Made by a program: the position numbers and the translations under genes
Assembly: GCA_036266155.1 (NCBI GenBank)
Contig: DATANR010000444.1
Location: forward strand, 1 to 12,756
DNA: 12,756 nucleotides
Reading direction: 5' to 3'
Origin: SIAJ01 sp036266155
GTDB taxonomy: Bacteria; Planctomycetota; Planctomycetia; Gemmatales; Gemmataceae
The notes under the pieces: generated by a model
The model's database searches: none
What the model saw: only the letters and a program-made list of their open reading frames with translations
What the model was told of the DNA's origin: nothing
Shown: positions 1 through 6,804 of the stretch, piece after piece
Layout of the letters: each line of letters starts with the position of its first letter
Numbering within the stretch: position 1 is the stretch's first letter

Positions 1-1346
1 CCAAAACTATCAGCGTCAGTACCATGCGGCGCTTGGCCGCTGCCCATTCGGCCCGTGTTGGGCCAGCTTGCCACTCCCGGGAATTGACTGGCTACTTCGC
101 CGCCGAACTGGATTACCTGGGCAGAACGCGCGAGTGTTCCATTACGGTAAAGTTGAGCCGGGAAACATCCGATTGCTTCCGGCGGCTGATCTCCCGTGCC
201 CATATAGAGCCACCATTTGCCTCCAGTATTGTCATTGACGAATTCCCATTGCATTTGATAGCCGCGCTGGTCATCACCCATTTGGCTGTATGGCGCCGGC
301 ATCGCCCCACCGACGATCCAGTCGGACGTTGTCTGTTGAAATCCATGATGATTGCTTGCCGACACATATCCCGATGTAGCCGGATTGTAATTGTCTGGGT
401 TGTAAAAGACGAATAGAACCGGCGCATCCGTCAACATCTGCCAACCGCTTTCGATCGTTTGCATTCCGGACGGACATGACCCGATGATCCACGTTTGCGA
501 AAGGTTGAACTGGCCCGGCATTGGATCGGTCTGCCAAACATTGAGCCAGGTCGAACAGCCAAAATAGTTTCCGCCGGAGGCGTCTTGGCAAATGGCATGG
601 CGATGAATTTCTGTTGGTCTTGAGCCATCGTTGCCGAAGCTGCCGGCAAAAGGAAACGGCGTCGCCACGCCTTTGGTCGACTTTGACTTTCGAGGCTTGG
701 CGGTCTTGCTTGACGACTTTGCGGCTTTCGCCGTCGCCGGTTTCTTGCCTTTACGAACGGGCTGTGCGGCCGTTTGCGTGGGGTATTTGCAAAAGAAATC
801 TTCGAACTTGCCTCGTTGCGCCATCTGGCTAATCGTGATGCGTCGCATCGGCACCCGACCTTCCGGACAACTCATGGGCTTGCCGAACGGATCGAGCAGA
901 CCACGGCGCAGCGGCGGCAAGATGGGCGAGACAAGTGGCCCGAATTTGTTGGCAATTTCCTTCTTCGACCTGGGAGCGAAATCCGATGCCGGCGGCACCT
1001 TGCCGGCAACCGGGTACCCCGCTGCTTTGGCTGCCCTTACGGTCGGCTGGTCCTCGAAGAGAATACAGTCAATGAAATCGCCGCCGGTTCCCAGAAACGT
1101 TTGGCTCGGGTCCATCTGCTTGACGCCTTCATACATCCCCAAGACATACGTCTTCATCTTGTGGAATTCTTCTTCGATTGTGTCGTCCTTGGGTTTCGGC
1201 ATCGCTGCTGCCGCCGCCATGAAGGCATGCCCGCGCGCTGCCGCGAAGGGCATCCGCAGACCAGCGGCGATGGTTTCGCGGTGATACTCGACTTTGGCGT
1301 CAGCCGTTCGATCGATGAACTCGTTGAACGAAAGGAACTCGGGCAT
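1..1346 (-). CDS. Neprosin-family (DUF239) glutamic endopeptidase, C-terminus cut by window edge
   Basis: Reading the minus strand from ATG at 1346 gives 448 codons open to the left edge. Residues 1-170 resemble the neprosin activation domain (DUF4409): DFIDC with C94 (90-94), followed by C160-PEGRVPMRR, the counterpart of the plant CPxGTVPIRR motif. Residues about 196-226 are a Lys/Ala/Ser linker. The rest is the neprosin catalytic domain: TIESGWQM with E299, SNHHGFQQTT, GGKWWLYMG (376-383), IQFGGEV with E417, and TGRMGSG close to the usual family end. E299 and E417 match the two catalytic glutamates as I recall them from Nepenthes neprosin (E188/E297); their spacing, 118 residues, is close to that enzyme's 109. 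Known members cleave after proline. A stop at 1443-1445 and no other start codon upstream fix ATG 1346; its ribosome site (GAGA) is weak. No signal peptide is visible, unlike the secreted plant enzymes. Few residues should be missing. Confidence 0.85.
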   Translation of the reverse strand, partial: MPEFLSFNEFIDRTADAKVEYHRETIAAGLRMPFAAARGHAFMAAAAAMPKPKDDTIEEEFHKMKTYVLGMYEGVKQMDPSQTFLGTGGDFIDCILFEDQPTVRAAKAAGYPVAGKVPPASDFAPRSKKEIANKFGPLVSPILPPLRRGLLDPFGKPMSCPEGRVPMRRITISQMAQRGKFEDFFCKYPTQTAAQPVRKGKKPATAKAAKSSSKTAKPRKSKSTKGVATPFPFAGSFGNDGSRPTEIHRHAICQDASGGNYFGCSTWLNVWQTDPMPGQFNLSQTWIIGSCPSGMQTIESGWQMLTDAPVLFVFYNPDNYNPATSGYVSASNHHGFQQTTSDWIVGGAMPAPYSQMGDDQRGYQMQWEFVNDNTGGKWWLYMGTGDQPPEAIGCFPAQLYRNGTLARSAQVIQFGGEVASQFPGVASWPNTGRMGSGQAPHGTDADSF

Positions 1347-1696
1347 GTGGGGTCTCGCAAGATGGGTGTTGAAGATGGCCCAGCAGCAGGCGCGTTGCCC
1401 AGGACGTGGGAAATAGCGCGACCGATGCTTGCTGATACCTTCCTAGCCAAACAATCGAGATTGCCGTCGAGAAAGTATCACCCTATCTTGGTTTTTCGCC
1501 TGGCTTTTGGCAATGCCTCGCTGCGAACGAGCGCGCGTGATCGGCCGACGGCCAGGGAATGAAGCCCCTGACCGTCCGATCGACGACGATATCATGTCAT
1601 ACGCGATTAACCTGGCGTCGCTTCAAGACGTTGCACGGCTGCCGCCATTCCTTTCAGCGGATGCGCGTGAAAGGAATGACGAGCATTTTCACGCGA
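1347..1696. other. 350-base stretch without a gene
   Basis: This stretch lies upstream of the neprosin gene and downstream of the small ORF at 1697-1882. Long plus-strand frames cross it (774-1562 and 1507-2016) but their translations are Arg/Ala/Pro-rich and match nothing I know, so I treat them as non-coding. The promoter of the neprosin gene should lie here, but I could not pick a convincing -35/-10 pair. The only clear structure is the stem-loop at 1646-1678. Confidence 0.6.
1646..1678. terminator. 11-bp perfect stem-loop, possible terminator or operator
   Basis: CATTCCTTTCA (1646-1656) and TGAAAGGAATG (1668-1678) are perfect reverse complements around an 11-base loop. Read on the minus strand it starts 19 bases after the stop of the small ORF at 1697-1882, so a terminator for that ORF is the simplest reading. 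There is no T-run after the stem, so a factor-independent terminator is not assured; a protein-binding palindrome ahead of the neprosin gene is the alternative. Confidence 0.45.
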
Positions 1697-1882
1697 TCAA
1701 GCCGTATGGTCGAGATCACGTGCCTTCGGATCGGTCCCCTGTCCGCCCTTCGGAATTGGCCGCGGGTCCGCGGGACTCGCGGGTTCCTTCACGTCTTGCG
1801 CCGCGGGCAGCGGTGTCGCGTCGGGCCGCGTCATTAACCGGTCACGCTCGGGAAGCTCGGGCGGTGGCTTGTGTTCGGTCAT
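1697..1882 (-). CDS. Small proline-rich hypothetical protein (61 aa)
   Basis: ATG at 1882 is preceded by GCGAGGA at a spacing of about 8 bases, a good ribosome site; the frame stays open further upstream to a start at 1930, but that start lacks one. The protein begins MTEHKPPPELPERDR and is rich in Pro, Asp, Arg and Lys, with no hydrophobic segment, so it is probably disordered and cytoplasmic. I recognise no family. It is transcribed in the same direction as the neprosin gene, about 350 bases upstream of it, and divergently from the methyltransferase. Its strong ribosome site and the stem-loop just past its stop favour a real gene, but a chance frame in GC-rich DNA cannot be excluded. Confidence 0.45.
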   Translation of the reverse strand: MTEHKPPPELPERDRLMTRPDATPLPAAQDVKEPASPADPRPIPKGGQGTDPKARDLDHTA

Positions 1883-2024
1883 CGGTTGATCCTCGCAAAG
1901 TAACTCCAACCCACTTCTTGCATTTGCCATGCCGTCGGGTTACCTTCGTGGCTGTCTCAGACGACGAATCCAATTCACATCACCCGCGTCGCTGGGACAG
2001 GCGTTCCACAACTTGAGGGACAAC

Positions 2025-3083
2025 ATGCAAGTCGATCCAGTCAAACTCGACGCGTTCATGGGTAAGATGCTTGGAGAAATGGGTGCTGCCGCCGGGGCCG
2101 CGCTGGTGCTCATCGGCGACAAGCTCGGCCTCTACAAGGGGCTCGCGGCCATCGGTCCGGCGACACCGAAGGCCCTGGCCGACAAGACGGGCACGGCCGA
2201 GCGTTATATCCGCGAGTGGCTCGCGGCTCAGGCGGCCGCCGGGTATGTCGTCTATCACGCGGACAACGGCACCTACTCGATGACCCCGGAACAAACGATT
2301 GCTCTGGCTGATGAGTCGAGCCCGGCCTTTGTCGCGGGCGCGTTCGATGTGATTGGTTCCATGTTCAAGGACGAGCCCAAGATCACTGCGGCATTCAAGT
2401 CGGGGCAGGGCGTCGGTTGGCACGAACATAGTCCGTGCCTGTTCCGCGGCACCGAGCGCTTCTTCCGGCCGGGTTACGTGGCCAACCTCGTGCAAAACTG
2501 GTTACCGGCCCTCGACGGCGTGGTGGCCAAGCTTCAATCGGGCGGCCAAGTCGCCGACGTCGGCTGCGGTCATGGGGCGTCGACGATCGTGATGGCGAAG
2601 GCGTTCCCCAAATCCAAGTTCATCGGGTTCGATTACCACGCGCCATCGGTCGAGGCGGCACGCAAGGCGGCCGCCGATGCGGGCGTCGGCGATCGCTGCA
2701 CCTTCGAGGTGGCGCCGGCCAAGAGTTTTCCCGGCAATGGCTACGATCTCGTGGCGATGTTCGATTGCTTGCACGATATGGGCGACCCAACCGGTGCGGC
2801 GAAGCACGTGCGTCAATCGCTGGCTCCAGGCGGCACGTTCCTGCTCGTCGAGCCGGCGGCCGCGGATACGGTCGAAGGGAACCTGAACCCCATTGGCCGC
2901 ATGTTTTACTCAGCCTCTACCATGATCTGCGTGCCTGCATCGTTGAGCCAGGAAGTGGGCTTGGCGCTCGGGGCCCAGGCCGGCGAAGCACGCTTGCGCG
3001 AAGTCGTCACGGCCGGCGGCTTCACCAAGTTCCGCAAGGCGACGAGCACGCCGTTTAATCTGGTGTTTGAAGCAAAAGCGTGA
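2025..3083 (+). CDS. Class I SAM-dependent methyltransferase, Rv2258c-like
   Basis: The 352-residue protein has two parts. The N-terminal ~90 residues form a winged-helix-like domain (GAALVLIGDKLGLYKGL, then PKALADKTGTAERYIREWL) of the type found in the Rv2258c group and in plant and antibiotic O-methyltransferases, where it mediates dimerisation and substrate contact. The C-terminal Rossmann domain carries motif I, VADVGCGHGAS (176-186), an acidic strand-2 end (KFIGFDYHAP) for the adenosyl ribose, the FDCLHDM motif and LAPGGTFLLVEP after strand 4-5. It should transfer a methyl group from S-adenosylmethionine to a small molecule that cannot be named from sequence. ATG 2025 is chosen because GAGGGA (2015-2020) lies just ahead; the frame is open back to 1929, but that extension is Arg-rich and unlike the family. 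No transmembrane segment; cytoplasmic. Confidence 0.9.
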   Translation: MQVDPVKLDAFMGKMLGEMGAAAGAALVLIGDKLGLYKGLAAIGPATPKALADKTGTAERYIREWLAAQAAAGYVVYHADNGTYSMTPEQTIALADESSPAFVAGAFDVIGSMFKDEPKITAAFKSGQGVGWHEHSPCLFRGTERFFRPGYVANLVQNWLPALDGVVAKLQSGGQVADVGCGHGASTIVMAKAFPKSKFIGFDYHAPSVEAARKAAADAGVGDRCTFEVAPAKSFPGNGYDLVAMFDCLHDMGDPTGAAKHVRQSLAPGGTFLLVEPAAADTVEGNLNPIGRMFYSASTMICVPASLSQEVGLALGAQAGEARLREVVTAGGFTKFRKATSTPFNLVFEAKA

Positions 3084-3092
3084 GTTAGCAGA

Positions 3093-3164
3093 AATGGGAC
3101 CTATTGAACGGATGGGACTTATATGAAAAAGTCTATTGGTCTCCTTCGTCCTCTTTGTCCCATT
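3093..3164. repeat. Degenerate GGGAC-type short repeats between two genes
   Basis: The plus strand holds ATGGGACCTAT (3094-3104) and ATGGGACTTAT (3112-3122). The minus strand of 3141-3164 reads as three similar units, GGGACAAA, GAGGACGAA and GGAGACCAA. AATGGGAC (3093-3100) and GTCCCATT (3157-3164) are an 8-bp inverted pair. The block fills most of the gap between the methyltransferase and the VOC gene and looks like the decayed remains of a simple tandem repeat. A weak role in transcript ending is possible. Confidence 0.4.
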
Positions 3165-3180
3165 GCTTCCGGGAGTTCCC

Positions 3181-3534
3181 ATGATCCGCGGCCTACACGC
3201 CATGTTCTACTCGTCCGAGCCGGACGCCTTCCGCGCCTTCTGCCGCGACAAACTCGGCTTCAAGGCCACCGACGTCGGCGGCGGCTGGCTCATTTTTGAC
3301 ATGCCGGAAGCCGAGCTCGGCTGCCACCCGGCCGATCCGGAGGAGGAAGCCCCCTCGGGCCTGCAGAACATCTCCTTCTATTGCGACGACATTCAGAAGA
3401 CGGTCGCCGAGCTGACCGCGAAGGGCGTCGAGTTCACTGCGCCGGTCGCGGACCACGGCTACGGCTTCGTCACACACTTCAAGGCGCCGGGCGGCTTTGA
3501 CATTCAACTGTATCAGCCGAAGTACAAGAAATAG
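3181..3534 (+). CDS. VOC family protein (glyoxalase/bleomycin-resistance fold), single domain
   Basis: The 117-residue protein has the two beta-alpha-beta-beta-beta modules of the vicinal oxygen chelate fold: GLHAMFYSSEPDAFRAFCRDKLGF opens the first, and NISFYCDDIQKTVAELTAKG opens the second, ending in APGGFDIQLYQP. H6 sits at a usual metal-ligand position. The two other usual positions appear changed: the second-module histidine is N63 and the C-terminal glutamate (normally in xxEL) is Q109. Metal-dependent catalysis is therefore doubtful, and a ligand-binding or resistance role is possible; the substrate is unknown. ATG 3181 has GGGAG five bases ahead; the longer frame from 3136 adds only a hydrophobic tail not typical of the family. 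The stop lies three bases from the end of the convergent membrane gene. Confidence 0.87.
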   Translation: MIRGLHAMFYSSEPDAFRAFCRDKLGFKATDVGGGWLIFDMPEAELGCHPADPEEEAPSGLQNISFYCDDIQKTVAELTAKGVEFTAPVADHGYGFVTHFKAPGGFDIQLYQPKYKK

Positions 3535-3537
3535 CTT

Positions 3538-5145
3538 TCACAGCGGCTTCTTGCGCAGCGCGACGATGACGGCTCCGCGTTCACTCATCGGCGCCGAGGG
3601 GCCGTCGTGGACGACGATCCATTCCGGGTCATCACGCAGCTTGTCGGCGAGTTCCGGATGCTCTTCGGTCTCGACGACAATCAAGTTGGCGTGATGCCGC
3701 GCCAGGAATTCTTGCCAGCCGGGGTTGGGCATCTTCACATTGCGGCCCGCGTCCCAGTGCGCCTGCGTGAAAACATGCGCGTGCGTGAACATGAGCACGG
3801 GCCTGTCCATCGGCAAGGCCCAGATCAAGAAGTCGCCTTGTGTTTCACTCGAAAAGATTGACCCGCGATACCGGCCACCGGGATAGTGTTGTCGAAGTTC
3901 GTCGCGCAGCCGCGGCATCCAACGGTTCTCTTCCGTCGGCACGGCGGTCAACTCGAGCGCCAGCCGCCACGGTGTTCCCGGCGACACGGTGTGGTCAACG
4001 TCGCGGTATTCGCTGACGAGTTGCGCCCGCAACGGTGGAAAGAACGCGGCCGCGATCGCGATCAACGCGATGGCGATCCCGGTCTTTGCAAGCGATCGCC
4101 GTCCCTCCGGCAGCGATGGCAACGTTGCGAATCTGTCACCCAGGCCAGGTCCGAGTCGGGCCAGTAACCAGACGGCGATGGTCCACCACCACAAGATCGC
4201 GCGAAATTGCGTCCATGGCCATAGCGCAAATGGCAATGCCACGAGCCAGCCGGCCGCTCCCACCTTGCGGCCACCCAGAACACGCACGAACGCCAACAGC
4301 ACCAGGCTCATCAGGTAAGCCTGCGCACCGTCCAGCTTCATGGGAAACCATTCCTTCATCGTCTGCAGATTCGGATGCCCGGAGAACGCGAGCACGTGGT
4401 AGTAGAGCATCGGTCCATGCGGATTCACGAGCGTTGCCAGTCCGCAGAGCACGCCGGTGATGAAGAGCCGCCGAACATCCGAATCGCGGTAGCCGCGCTC
4501 GATAATACGACCCAGCCCATGCAGTCCGAGGATCGCGAGGCCGACGACAAATGTGCCATGCAGGTTCGCCCACAACAGGAACACGATCGGCAGCAGGGAT
4601 ATCGCCCGCCGCGATAGTTTCGGGGCGCTTATTGCATACAGAACTACGGCGAACAGGAAGACGCCGAACGATTGCGGCCGCTGCACCGCGACTTCCGGAC
4701 GCAAGGCGAAGAAATAGAGAACGATCCCCAGCGCCGCCCAAGTCCACGACCCGCCGAAGCGCCTCATCGCGAGGAACAAGAATGTAAACCGCCCGAGCAG
4801 CATCAACAAATGGAACGAGCGTAAGGCTTCCGCTCCGCCGCGCAGCCGCGACTCGGCATCGCCGCCGACGAGTTCCGACGCGCAGACGTAAAGCACGTAG
4901 TAGCTGACCTGGGAGAGCCAGGCGACATTGGCAAATGGCGGTTCGTGATCCGTGAACGGCGACAGCGGCTCGTGTTCCGGCGTCGTGGCGTGAGCGCAGT
5001 ACCATTCGCCGTACTTGGCATGCGCCCAGACGTCCGTGTACCAGAGCGGGATGAACGAGAAGTAAACGAACAGGCCCGCGAGCAGCGCCACGGCAAGCAA
5101 TTGCCCGTTGTGGATGCCGAATCGATCGCGGTCATCAATGGTCAT
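3538..5145 (-). CDS. Polytopic membrane protein, GT-C glycosyltransferase-like, D-x-W-x-H motif present
   Basis: 535 residues. A first membrane helix (about 15-34) is followed by WYTDVWAHAKYGEWY with D38, W40 and H42, then LSPF and NVAWLSQ. This order (D-x-W-x-H, a P..PF stretch, then W-L-x-Q) is characteristic of bacterial GT-C type membrane proteins that use polyprenyl-phosphate sugars, where the first-loop aspartate is catalytic. Further hydrophobic segments carry LLWANLHGTFVVG and LVNPHGP. The last ~150 residues are a soluble domain (YPGGRYRGSIFSSETQGDF, RHHANLIVVE). The product may modify a lipid, polysaccharide or protein outside the membrane; no sugar can be named. Its ATG overlaps the stop of the upstream paralogue (ATGA), so translation is probably coupled. 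An unrelated membrane protein of unknown role remains possible. Confidence 0.8.
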   Translation of the reverse strand: MTIDDRDRFGIHNGQLLAVALLAGLFVYFSFIPLWYTDVWAHAKYGEWYCAHATTPEHEPLSPFTDHEPPFANVAWLSQVSYYVLYVCASELVGGDAESRLRGGAEALRSFHLLMLLGRFTFLFLAMRRFGGSWTWAALGIVLYFFALRPEVAVQRPQSFGVFLFAVVLYAISAPKLSRRAISLLPIVFLLWANLHGTFVVGLAILGLHGLGRIIERGYRDSDVRRLFITGVLCGLATLVNPHGPMLYYHVLAFSGHPNLQTMKEWFPMKLDGAQAYLMSLVLLAFVRVLGGRKVGAAGWLVALPFALWPWTQFRAILWWWTIAVWLLARLGPGLGDRFATLPSLPEGRRSLAKTGIAIALIAIAAAFFPPLRAQLVSEYRDVDHTVSPGTPWRLALELTAVPTEENRWMPRLRDELRQHYPGGRYRGSIFSSETQGDFLIWALPMDRPVLMFTHAHVFTQAHWDAGRNVKMPNPGWQEFLARHHANLIVVETEEHPELADKLRDDPEWIVVHDGPSAPMSERGAVIVALRKKPL

Positions 5146-6722
5146 GGCTGCATCTCGACGGGCAGCTTCGGCACGCGCCGCACGGCCACCAACAGCGGGG
5201 CGTTTGCATCGCCCTCAACAATACGCCAGTTCGCGGACGCAAGCAGCCGCTCAGCAAGCTTGACGTTTTGCCGTGGCTCGATGACGATCAGATTCGCTTG
5301 ATGGCGCCCCAGGATCTCCCACCAGTTGCTGAAGCCATCGAGCGCCCGCTGACATTCGGACCAGTGCGGCGGATCGAGGGTCTCAGGCCGCGTGTAAATC
5401 ATGACCGGCTGATTGTTGTCGCCGTCGAGCACCCAGGCGAGGAAGTCGCCCTGCGAAACGCCCGTCAGGATTGCGCCGCGAAATCGGCCCTCGGGATACG
5501 CCGAGCGCACCGTTTCACGCAAGTCCGGCAGATAGTTACCCGCGTCGTCGTCGCCCGCAGTCAGTTCGCGCGCGACCCGCCAGGGGGAATCGCGCGAAAC
5601 GACTGATTCGAGCGCTCGCGGATGGCCAAAGACGAGCCAGCGGACAATGGGCGTCGTGACGACGACGATCGCAAAGACACCCAGGGTGATCCAAAAGAAA
5701 ATGCGGCGGAGACCAAAGCGCAGCGAGGTCGACGCCGCGTCGCGCTCATTCACCGTCGACCTCGCTGCGCTTCGGTCTCCGCACTTGCACAAACCCGCGA
5801 TCAACCACACCACAATCAGCCACCAATACGCCAGCCCCCGCTGCTGCAGCACCGGCCAGAATCCGAACGACAACACGATCAACAACGCCGTCGGCCCGAG
5901 CACGCGGCGACTGAAGATTTGCGTCACCAGCAACAACACCAGAGTCGCGAGGTATGTCCATGGCAGCCACCCCGGCTTGCTGAAGTCGAGTGGCTGCCAG
6001 TCGGGCAGGCTCGGCACGTTGGGGTTCTTGGCCATGCGGAAGGCGTCGACGAAATAGCTCGGCCCATCGGGATTCAAACACGTTGCGGCCGCGCACAGGA
6101 CAAGCGTGAGCATCAACCGGCCGGGCGTCGCGCGTTTTGGCGAGTCTTTCCACCACTCCACGAAGCGTCCGGTCGTGATGACCCCAACCCACCCGAGGCC
6201 GACCAATGCCGATGCGTGCGCATTTACCCAAAAAACGAAGAGCGCTGGCAACCCGACAATGGCAACGAGCCACGGCACACGCGGCGACGTCGTGACGCCA
6301 ATCAGCGCCACGAACAACAGCAGCCCAACATCCAAATCATCCTGTCGCGTCGCCCCATAGATCGTCGGGCCCGCGGCCAACAGAATGCCGAGCGTCGCCA
6401 AACATGCACAGCCCGTCAAATGCCGGAGCAGCAGCCAGAGCACGCCGAAGCGTGCGACCGCCAGCAGAGCGTGCACGCCGGCCAACATCTCGGCGGTGGC
6501 GTCGAGCGGACGATCGGGTGAGCGCCAGGCGGCGAAGGTTTCGAGATGTCCGCGAGCGTCGCGCGTCCACCGACCGGCGGCGGGCAAGTCGCCCTCTTCG
6601 AATGGCCCCTGACCGCGTGGCCCGCCCCAGGCCACTGGGCGCAGCGGAACCCAAAACAAGTAGATGAGCAGCCCGGCCAGGCCGACGATCGTGAACACGG
6701 CTGACAACGGTCGGCGCGGCAA
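5142..6722 (-). CDS. Polytopic membrane protein, degenerate paralogue of the downstream GT-C-like gene
   Basis: About 526 residues, clearly related to the next gene: FVFWVNAHASALVGL matches FLLWANLHGTFVVGL, LNPDGPSYF matches VNPHGPMLY, and the soluble C-terminal domain (YPEGRFRGAI, QGDFLAWVL, RHQANLIVIE) aligns throughout. The D-x-W-x-H motif is gone: after helix 1 the loop reads PVAWGGPRGQGPFEEG. It may be a non-catalytic partner of the neighbour, or have a different activity. TTG at 6722 is preceded by GAGGGG at 8 bases and gives a sensible start just ahead of helix 1. The frame can begin 15 codons earlier at a TTG at 6767, but that part is translated from the palindrome at 6736-6804, so I prefer the later start. 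Residues about 314-339, in a loop between two helices, are encoded by another palindrome. Confidence 0.78.
   Translation of the reverse strand: MPRRPLSAVFTIVGLAGLLIYLFWVPLRPVAWGGPRGQGPFEEGDLPAAGRWTRDARGHLETFAAWRSPDRPLDATAEMLAGVHALLAVARFGVLWLLLRHLTGCACLATLGILLAAGPTIYGATRQDDLDVGLLLFVALIGVTTSPRVPWLVAIVGLPALFVFWVNAHASALVGLGWVGVITTGRFVEWWKDSPKRATPGRLMLTLVLCAAATCLNPDGPSYFVDAFRMAKNPNVPSLPDWQPLDFSKPGWLPWTYLATLVLLLVTQIFSRRVLGPTALLIVLSFGFWPVLQQRGLAYWWLIVVWLIAGLCKCGDRSAARSTVNERDAASTSLRFGLRRIFFWITLGVFAIVVVTTPIVRWLVFGHPRALESVVSRDSPWRVARELTAGDDDAGNYLPDLRETVRSAYPEGRFRGAILTGVSQGDFLAWVLDGDNNQPVMIYTRPETLDPPHWSECQRALDGFSNWWEILGRHQANLIVIEPRQNVKLAERLLASANWRIVEGDANAPLLVAVRRVPKLPVEMQP
5706..5782. repeat. Long palindrome inside a coding sequence (29-bp arms, 19-nt loop)
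   Basis: Bases 5706-5734 and 5754-5782 are reverse complements over 29 positions with one mismatch (GAGACCAAAG against GAGACCGAAG on the same reading), around a 19-base loop. The element lies in frame within the first membrane paralogue and encodes CGDRSAARSTV...LRFGLR in a loop between two membrane helices. The equivalent loop of the paralogue is about six residues shorter and has no such symmetry. It resembles a REP/MITE-like interspersed palindrome. It has no coding capacity of its own. Confidence 0.85.
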
Positions 6723-6735
6723 GGCGGTGGCCCCT

Positions 6736-6804
6736 CGTAGCCACAAGCTGCCAGCTTGTGGGCTCAATCACCGCAAGCTCACAAGCTGGCAGCTTGTGGC
6801 TACG
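6736..6804. repeat. Perfect 25-bp-arm palindrome (REP-like element)
   Basis: Bases 6736-6760 and 6780-6804 are perfect reverse complements around a 19-base spacer. Each arm contains a nested palindrome, CACAAGCTG-C-CAGCTTGTG, so the element is two hairpins in inverted order that can also form one long stem. It abuts the stop codon of the epimerase (6805-6807) and runs into the possible start region of the membrane gene. It may reduce read-through between these two same-strand genes. Confidence 0.9.

Noticed and set aside
631..1562. Plus-strand open frames of 217 and 262 codons opposite the neprosin gene
   Set aside because: The minus-strand translation matches neprosin motifs across the whole region; the plus-strand frames are compositional shadows with no recognisable motif.
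1507..2016. 169-codon plus-strand frame upstream of the methyltransferase
   Set aside because: Arg/Ala/Pro/Ser-rich with no domain; it overlaps the small minus-strand ORF, which has a good ribosome site, and has none itself.
3123..3180. A start at ATG 3123 (MKKSIGLLRP...)
   Set aside because: It looks like the beginning of a signal peptide but runs into Arg-rich out-of-frame translation of the VOC gene and lies in the GGGAC repeat zone.
2025..3534. Biosynthetic cluster made of the methyltransferase and VOC protein
   Set aside because: Only two genes on the same strand, separated by a repeat-filled gap, with no synthase, transporter or regulator beside them.
5622..6521. 299-codon plus-strand frame opposite the first membrane paralogue
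   Set aside because: Homology between the two minus-strand membrane proteins proves the coding strand.
6723..6767. TTG 6767 as the start of the first membrane paralogue
   Set aside because: The added 15 residues are translated from the interspersed palindrome and there is a better ribosome site before TTG 6722; it remains possible.
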